Below, piece after piece: positions 39,150 to 44,656 of a stretch of DNA of 44,656 bases. A program made the position numbers and the translations under genes. The notes under the pieces are model-generated. The model searched no databases, was not told the origin of the DNA, and saw nothing but the letters and a program-made list of their open reading frames with translations. The stretch is from Candidatus Eiseniibacteriota bacterium (lineage in GTDB: Bacteria; Eisenbacteria; RBG-16-71-46; CAIMUX01; WJJG01). Within the stretch, counting starts at the first letter, position 1. Each line of letters starts with the position of its first letter. The stretch covers positions 1-44,656 of the forward strand of contig JAUVTV010000002.1 in the NCBI GenBank assembly GCA_030601305.1, written 5' to 3'.

Positions 39150-39938
39150 CTATACCACACGCCTCGGAGGCAGGCAACCGGGCCCCCAGGCCGGCGCCTG
39201 CGGCCCCGCCGCGGAGACCACCGAGACCAGGTACAGGCCGCTTGCGCGAGCGACCCGTTCCCCCCGCCGTTCCGGGGATTGCAGGGCCGCAGCGAAGGTG
39301 TCCGGGTCCTCGCCCCCTCCTCCGATCTCGAGGCAGCGGCCCACGATGCAGCGCACCATGCGGTACAGGAAGCGCACGGCCCCAATACGAAAGACCAGGC
39401 CTCGTTCCCACGGTTCCCAGCGTGCGTAGAAAACGTGAGACCGGGTGCCCTCCTCGTCGGGTGTGCGGCAACTGAACGCGGCGAAGTCGTGCTCCCCGAC
39501 CAGGTAAGCCGCCGCCCTGTTCATCGGCTCAATCTCGGGGAACCGCCGCGGGCGCACCGCACGTCCGGCCCACAGCGCCGAGGGTCCGCGCATCAGGAAA
39601 TACGCGTAGTGTCGCCCGCGGGCGCTGTGACGGGCGTGGAAGTCGGGACCGACCTCCGCGGCCTCCGTCACGGCGACATCCCTGCCGGTGAGCGCGTTCG
39701 CGCCACGGACGATTCGTTCGAGGCCCAGTCCCGAGGTCGACCGAAAGTTCGCCACCTGTCCCAGGGCATGGACGCCGCTGTCGGTGCGGCCGGCCGCGGA
39801 CAGCGTGACCGGATGCCGCAGGACGGTCGCGAGGGCCTGCTCCAGGTCGCCCTGCACGGTTCGCTGATCGGGCTGCTTCTGCCAGCCGCAGAAGCGCGTC
39901 CCGTCGTACTCGACGGTCAGCTTGATGTTGCGCGCCAT
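39150..39938 (-). CDS. truA: tRNA pseudouridine(38-40) synthase TruA
   Basis: IKLTVEYDGTRFCGWQKQPDQRTVQGDLEQAL, LSAAGRTDSGVHALGQVANF. Confidence 0.97.
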   Translation of the reverse strand: MARNIKLTVEYDGTRFCGWQKQPDQRTVQGDLEQALATVLRHPVTLSAAGRTDSGVHALGQVANFRSTSGLGLERIVRGANALTGRDVAVTEAAEVGPDFHARHSARGRHYAYFLMRGPSALWAGRAVRPRRFPEIEPMNRAAAYLVGEHDFAAFSCRTPDEEGTRSHVFYARWEPWERGLVFRIGAVRFLYRMVRCIVGRCLEIGGGGEDPDTFAAALQSPERRGERVARASGLYLVSVVSAAGPQAPAWGPGCLPPRRVV

Positions 39939-40576
39939 GGACTCGTTCCGCTCATCTGCAGTTCCGACCGCGAGCGGCACAGCGCCAGCATGAGGAAATA
40001 GCGCTGACCGGGCCGCCAGAGCTCGATCGTCACACCCTTCTGTCCGAAGAGGGTGACCTCGAAGCGCGGCTTGAGCATCGCTTCCAGCTCCGCACGATTC
40101 AGCTGGAAGAAGTGAAACGGCTGGGAAGAGGGCACCGCGCGCCCCCTTCCCAAGGGTGTCGATACCAGAAGTCGCCCCCCCGGCGCCAGACAATGATCCA
40201 GACGGCGCAGCAGGAGCTCGGGCTGCGGAAGATGCTCGAGCACCTCCAGACAGGCGATTCCGTCAAAGAGACCGAGGCGCGCGAGCGCGGGTGCCAGCAG
40301 ATCCCCCCGCAGATGACGCACGTTCGGGGCCGCGTAGAAGCGCTTCCCCCAGCGGATCGCCCGCATGTCGCGATCGACGGCCACCACCTCGCGGATCTCC
40401 GGCTGCGCGGCGAGCATCAGCGCGCCGTAGCCGGTGCCGCTGCCGGCATCCAGCACGCGGCCGCGCAAGAGCTCTCCGGCCAGCACGTAGCGCGCCACGT
40501 GCTCGCGGAGCAATCCGTTGGAGGCCGGCAGGCGCATCGGCTCGATGCGCTCGATGGTCCAGGGATCTCGCGGCAT
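39917..40576 (-). CDS. class I SAM-dependent methyltransferase
   Basis: GRVLDAGSGTGYGALMLAA, VVAVDRDMRAI, FDGIACLEVLEHLPQPELLLRRL. Confidence 0.9.
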   Translation of the reverse strand: MPRDPWTIERIEPMRLPASNGLLREHVARYVLAGELLRGRVLDAGSGTGYGALMLAAQPEIREVVAVDRDMRAIRWGKRFYAAPNVRHLRGDLLAPALARLGLFDGIACLEVLEHLPQPELLLRRLDHCLAPGGRLLVSTPLGRGRAVPSSQPFHFFQLNRAELEAMLKPRFEVTLFGQKGVTIELWRPGQRYFLMLALCRSRSELQMSGTSPWRATSS

Positions 40577-40594
40577 CTTGCCCGCCTCGTCGAG

Positions 40595-41833
40595 TTACGA
40601 TGCGGCCAGCGAACGCAGCAGGTAGCCCTTCAGGTATTCGCCCTGCGGGTGATCCAGGTGGACCGGATGATCCGGCCCCGCCCCGAGTCGCTGGAGCCAT
40701 TGGAGCGACACCTGGGCGTCGAGCGAGGCCCCGAAGACGATCTTCTGGAACAGGTCCGCTCCGACGTGCTGCGAGCAGGAGAACGTGGCGAGATAGCCGC
40801 CCGGAGCCAGTCGCTTCATCGCCCACAGGTTGATGTCCTTGTAGGCCCGTGCGGCGCGCGCCACGTGGGTATGTTGCTTGGCGAAGGCCGGCGGGTCCAG
40901 GACGATGACATCGAAGCGTTCCTCGACCGCGCGCAGGTAATCGCCGGCCCGTTCCCGAACCACCCGCAGGCCCTTCCCCGGGAGACCGTTGAGATTCCAG
41001 TTCTCTTGGGCCAAGGCCAGCGCCGGCGCGGACGTCTCCACACAGGTCACCTCTCGCGCCCCGCGCGCCCCCGCCCACACCGCGAAGGCCCCCGTGTAGG
41101 CGAAGGCGTTCAGCATCCGCCCATCGCGGGAGAGCGCTGCGATACGACTGCGGTTCTCGCGCTGATCGAGATAGAACCCGGTCTTCTGTCCTGCCGCCAG
41201 ATCCACGCGGAAGCGCAGGCCACCCTCGCGCACCTCGACGGGCCCGGCCGGCGCATGGCCGTGCAGCGTGCCGTCTTTGCGCACCAGGTTGGCGTCACTG
41301 CGCGCCCGCTGGCTCCGGTCCAGGATGGAGTGACCGGGGAAGACCGCCTGCAAGGCCGCGAGCCAGAGCGCATCCAGACGCGACATGCCGAGGGCCGTGC
41401 ACTGGACGACGAGGGCGTCCGCATAGCGATCGATGATCAGACCGGGCAGTCCGTCGCCCTCGGCGTTCAGCAGACGATAGGCATTCGTATCTCGCGGCAC
41501 GACGCGCTCGCGCAGCGCGCCGGCACGACGCAGGGCGCCGGCAAACCAATCCACATCGATGGGACCCGCATCCCAGCGCAACATGCGCAGGGCGAGTTGC
41601 GCTCCCGGGTTGACGATCGCGACGCCCAGCTGCCGCCCGTCGGCGCCATGCACCGCACCCAAGCCGCCCGGCCTGGCCGTGTCCCGCTCTTCCAGTCGCT
41701 CGATCGCCCCCGCGAAAACCCAGGGATGCCGGCGCAGCACCGAGCGCTCACGCCCTGGACGCAGGTGGACCACGTAGTCGATCTTACGGGCGGCGGTTCC
41801 ATCCGAAAGCGCGTTGTTCTCAGACATCTTCAT
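40595..41833 (-). CDS. rlmI: 23S rRNA (cytosine-C5)-methyltransferase, RlmI-like
   Basis: PUA-like N terminus (HPWVFAGAIERLE), GLRFRVDLAAGQKTGFYLDQRENR, MLNAFAYTGAFAVWAG, DVIVLDPPAFAK. ATGA overlap with lnt. Confidence 0.93.
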   Translation of the reverse strand: MKMSENNALSDGTAARKIDYVVHLRPGRERSVLRRHPWVFAGAIERLEERDTARPGGLGAVHGADGRQLGVAIVNPGAQLALRMLRWDAGPIDVDWFAGALRRAGALRERVVPRDTNAYRLLNAEGDGLPGLIIDRYADALVVQCTALGMSRLDALWLAALQAVFPGHSILDRSQRARSDANLVRKDGTLHGHAPAGPVEVREGGLRFRVDLAAGQKTGFYLDQRENRSRIAALSRDGRMLNAFAYTGAFAVWAGARGAREVTCVETSAPALALAQENWNLNGLPGKGLRVVRERAGDYLRAVEERFDVIVLDPPAFAKQHTHVARAARAYKDINLWAMKRLAPGGYLATFSCSQHVGADLFQKIVFGASLDAQVSLQWLQRLGAGPDHPVHLDHPQGEYLKGYLLRSLAAS

Positions 41834-43464
41834 TCCTCGTTGGCCGGGTCTTTTCCCGGTCGTTTGCGGAAACCCAGTTTCCGTACACCCCCCCACAGAA
41901 CGGCAAGCAGGAGCGCGACGGTGAGCCACCGGATCTCCCAGTCGGGGTGACGCGCGGCGAAGCTTCCGCTTCCCAGCGGCACGGTGGCGACGAAGCTTTC
42001 GCGCGCAAAGAGGCTCGTCTCGTGGAACACGCGGCCCCATGGGTCGACGACGAAGCTGATCCCCGTATTCGCGCAGCGCACCAGGCTCACGCGATTCTCG
42101 ACGGCGCGCAAGACGGACATGTCCGCGTGCTGTGCGGGCCCGGCGCTGCGCCCGAACCAGAAGTCGTTGGTCAGAAGCACCAACAGGTCGGCGCCGGCGC
42201 GGACGAAATCGCGCGCGAGATCGGGGAACGCCGACTCGAAACAGATCAGGCAACCGATGCGTGCCCCGCCGGCCTCGAGGATCACCGGCCCTTCCCCGGG
42301 ATAGAAGTTGGACTGACCGAAATCGATCTTGCCCAGCCAGGGCGCGATTTTCTGCAGCGGCATGCGTTCGCTGAACGGCACGAGGCGCATCTTGCGTTGC
42401 ACCGGCGACTGCCTTCCCCCCGGGTACAGGATCAACGCCGAGTTGTGCGCCACCCAGGTGCGCTCCTCGTTCGAGAGAACCCAGTAGGCCTCCTGCGTGC
42501 CCACGAGGAACGGTGTCTCGAGCGAGTCGACCATGGCCTCCACGCGGGGCAGCACGCCCCGATCGCTCAGCAGGCGCAGCGGGAAGACGGTCTCGGGCCA
42601 GATGAAGAGATCAAACCCACCCCCGTCCGCCGCCTGGCGGGCCGCATCCTCCCCGTGGGCGAGAACCGTGCGAATGACCTCTTCACGCCGGTGCCGCTTC
42701 CACTTGATCCTGCGCCGGATGTCCGGCTGTACGACGAGGGTGCGGATCGTCTCTTGGCCGGGTTCGAGCTCGCCCGGGCGATGCCGGGCGAGCACCCCCT
42801 CACCGTAGATCCAGAGCCCGGCGACGAGCAGGGCGGCCGCGGCGAGCAGCGGGCCCTTGCTGCGCAAACCCGCGACGACAAGTCCGTTGACGAGCAGAAC
42901 GACGAAGACGAGCCCCCAGAAACCCCAGAAGGGCGTCGTCTGGAGCAGTGGCGGCACGGGTGCCAGCGCGAAGGCGGCCGTGCCCCACGGAAAGCCCAGC
43001 GGCCCGAGGGAGCGCAGCCACTCGACGAGGGCGGTGACGAGCGGCAGGAGGAGCACCCCGTCCAGGCGGCTCCACCGGGCGAGCAGCGTCGCGAAGAGAA
43101 GCGCGGCACCGAAAAAGATCCCCAGATAGAGGCCGATCAGCAGCAAGGAGGGGATCATGAGGCCCGGGATGGTGACCTCCTCGTTGGACAGCGCGAGCAG
43201 CCAGTGGAGCATGGCGGGGAAGGCCACGAAGCCCATCAGCCACCCGCGCAGGAAGATCTGCCGCCATCCGGCTCGCTGCCCTCCGTCCCGCAGATCCCCA
43301 TCGATGGACAGCCAGAGGGGCACCCAGGCGACGAAGACGAGCGGCCACAGTCGCCAGGGCGGGAAGGCCAGGGCGAGCAGGAGGCCGCTCAGGACCGAGG
43401 CCAGCAGCCGGTAGCGCCGGCCGCGCGGGCCGCGACCCTCACCACCGCCAGAGGTCAGGGGCAT
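41830..43464 (-). CDS. lnt: apolipoprotein N-acyltransferase
   Basis: LLLALAFPPWRLWPLVFVAWVPLW; nitrilase domain IGCLICFESAFPDLARDFVRAGADLLVLLTNDFWFGRSAGPAQH. Confidence 0.96.
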   Translation of the reverse strand: MPLTSGGGEGRGPRGRRYRLLASVLSGLLLALAFPPWRLWPLVFVAWVPLWLSIDGDLRDGGQRAGWRQIFLRGWLMGFVAFPAMLHWLLALSNEEVTIPGLMIPSLLLIGLYLGIFFGAALLFATLLARWSRLDGVLLLPLVTALVEWLRSLGPLGFPWGTAAFALAPVPPLLQTTPFWGFWGLVFVVLLVNGLVVAGLRSKGPLLAAAALLVAGLWIYGEGVLARHRPGELEPGQETIRTLVVQPDIRRRIKWKRHRREEVIRTVLAHGEDAARQAADGGGFDLFIWPETVFPLRLLSDRGVLPRVEAMVDSLETPFLVGTQEAYWVLSNEERTWVAHNSALILYPGGRQSPVQRKMRLVPFSERMPLQKIAPWLGKIDFGQSNFYPGEGPVILEAGGARIGCLICFESAFPDLARDFVRAGADLLVLLTNDFWFGRSAGPAQHADMSVLRAVENRVSLVRCANTGISFVVDPWGRVFHETSLFARESFVATVPLGSGSFAARHPDWEIRWLTVALLLAVLWGGVRKLGFRKRPGKDPANEE

Positions 43465-43493
43465 TGACGCACGGGCCTCCCTGCTGGTAACCT
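43464..43493 (+). promoter_or_regulatory. putative sigma70-type promoter for rpsT
   Basis: TTGACG - 18 nt - TAACCT, overlapping the divergent lnt start codon. Confidence 0.5.
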
Positions 43494-43579
43494 GATTGGC
43501 CTGTTTGTCGTCGCCGATCTTCGGGCCGCTTGCGGTCCACATCCTCGACGGGCGACGGAGCGAAAGGAGCGAAGGAAGC

Positions 43580-43846
43580 ATGCCACAGCACAAGTCCGCG
43601 GGGAAGAGAATGCGCACCAGCGCCAAGCAGCGCGAGCGCAATCGAGCGGTGAGATCCCATGTGCGCGCCGCGATCCGGCGTTATCGTGAAGCGGCGCCGG
43701 CCGAGAAGGAAGCGCTGCTCCCCGAGACCACCTCCCTCATCGACAATGCGGTCCGCAAAGGTGTCTTGAAGGAGAACACCGCCAACCGCACGAAGTCGCG
43801 TCTGGTCAAGCTGCTCCAGAGGCAGCAGGCCGCACCTCAGGGGTAG
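43580..43846 (+). CDS. rpsT: 30S ribosomal protein S20
   Basis: MPQHKSAGKRMRTSAKQRERNRAVRSHVRAAIRR...; SLIDNAVRKGVLKENTANRTKSRLVKLL; upstream AAGGAG. Confidence 0.97.
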   Translation: MPQHKSAGKRMRTSAKQRERNRAVRSHVRAAIRRYREAAPAEKEALLPETTSLIDNAVRKGVLKENTANRTKSRLVKLLQRQQAAPQG

Positions 43847-43877
43847 AGGCCCGGATGACTTCTGCCACGGGCCTCTA
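43844..43877. repeat. repeat hairpin element, copy 2
   Basis: TAGAGGCCCG-GATGACTTCTGCCA-CGGGCCTCTA, perfect 10-bp arms; contains the rpsT stop codon in one arm and the dapF stop codon in the other. Confidence 0.88.
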
Positions 43878-43910
43878 GAGGCCCGGATGACTCTTGTCAG
43901 GGGCCTCTAG
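43875..43910. repeat. repeat hairpin element, copy 3
   Basis: CTAGAGGCCC-GGATGACTCTTGTCAG-GGGCCTCTAG, perfect 10-bp arms, inner TGAC/GTCA pairing; 32-bp period relative to copy 2. Confidence 0.88.
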
Positions 43911-44656
43911 GCTCGGTTCCAGATTGCCACGGAAGACGCGTTGCGCGGGGCCCCGGAGCACCCATCCGGTGGCCCTTTGCTCTACCGTCAGGAGCGCCCC
44001 TCCTCGCGTGCGCAGGCTGATCGTCTCGAACGAGCCCTCCGCGCTGGTCACCGTGAGGGCCGCGGCGGCCGCGAGAGCCCCCGACCCGCACGCGAGCGTC
44101 TCCGCATCCACGCCCCGTTCCCACGTCCGAATGTTCGCGACCCCGACCTCATCCCGCCACATCAGCGTCACGTTCGTGCCCTCGGGGAGGAACCGCGCGT
44201 GGGCGCGGAGCGCGGGGGCTTTGCGGATGAGCGATTCGGCAGGTGTGCCCCGGAGGAGGAGGACCAGATGGGGCACACCGATGTCGATCCGGGTGGCTTC
44301 CACCCCCCCCACGCTCTCCAGGCCTAGGTCGCTCAACAGCTCGGCCGAGGATCCGTCTCTTTCGACGACCCGCGGCGGCGGAACCTCGACGGCGACCTCG
44401 GCGGCCTCGCGCCAGCCGCGCGCCGGCACCGCTCCCAAGCGGAAGTCGACGTGCGTCGCGTCGCTCCCGGCAAGCAGATAGGCGGCGACGCACCGCGCCC
44501 CGTTGCCGCAGAAGGCCGCCGCGCTGCCATCGGCGTTCCAGTGGCGGGCGCCGGCCTCCGAAATCACGAGCAGCCCATCGGCGCCCACCGAGAGACGCCG
44601 GCCGCAGAGCGTGCGCCCCAGCGCGGCACGGTCCGCGCCCCGCGGCAGTGCGTGGC
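43875..44656 (-). CDS. dapF: diaminopimelate epimerase (N terminus beyond the window)
   Basis: GADGLLVISE, NADGSAAAFCGNGARCVAAYLL, VDAETLACGSGALAAAAAL; both catalytic Cys regions present; the start codon lies beyond 44656. Confidence 0.95.
   Translation of the reverse strand, partial: HALPRGADRAALGRTLCGRRLSVGADGLLVISEAGARHWNADGSAAAFCGNGARCVAAYLLAGSDATHVDFRLGAVPARGWREAAEVAVEVPPPRVVERDGSSAELLSDLGLESVGGVEATRIDIGVPHLVLLLRGTPAESLIRKAPALRAHARFLPEGTNVTLMWRDEVGVANIRTWERGVDAETLACGSGALAAAAALTVTSAEGSFETISLRTRGGALLTVEQRATGWVLRGPAQRVFRGNLEPSLEAPDKSHPGL

Overview
High-GC bacterial chromosomal window, almost entirely coding on the minus strand. It comes from an LPS-producing diderm; the lpxC-fabZ fusion suggests the FCB superphylum, but I did not resolve the phylum. 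I recognise about 40 protein genes, three tRNA genes (Pro-CGG, Pro-GGG, Gly-CCC), several promoters and hairpins, and one repeated hairpin element. No CRISPR array, transposase, integrase, prophage or rRNA is visible. The main blocks, from right to left in the direction of transcription, are: dapF / rpsT / lnt / rlmI-like / truA / fsa / htrA / purB; a long co-directional run lolC-lolD-mcsA-mcsB-clpC-bamA-ompH-lpxD-lpxC/fabZ-lpxA-(Gfo/Idh oxidoreductase)-lpxB-DUF374-waaA-lpxK; nadB-(Minf_1886-like)-GT9-(Rossmann/GAF-like)-mutL-miaA; tRNA-Gly; DUF512-der-plsY-gpsA-merR; and tRNA-Pro-surE-pcm-(COG2426-like)-tRNA-Pro-sigma70-apt. The signals most worth a second look are: (i) a protein-arginine-phosphorylation module (McsA/McsB/ClpC) embedded in an outer-membrane biogenesis gene run; (ii) a surE-pcm-...-sigma arrangement resembling the proteobacterial rpoS locus, in which the sigma mRNA seems to start at a processed tRNA-Pro end and has two mutually exclusive C-tract/G-tract hairpins that could hide its ribosome-binding site; (iii) a GnnA-like oxidoreductase between lpxA and lpxB with no GnnB and no recognisable LpxH/LpxI/LpxG; (iv) a dispersed hairpin element placed exactly at convergent gene ends. 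All functional calls come from reading sequence motifs; no database search was run.
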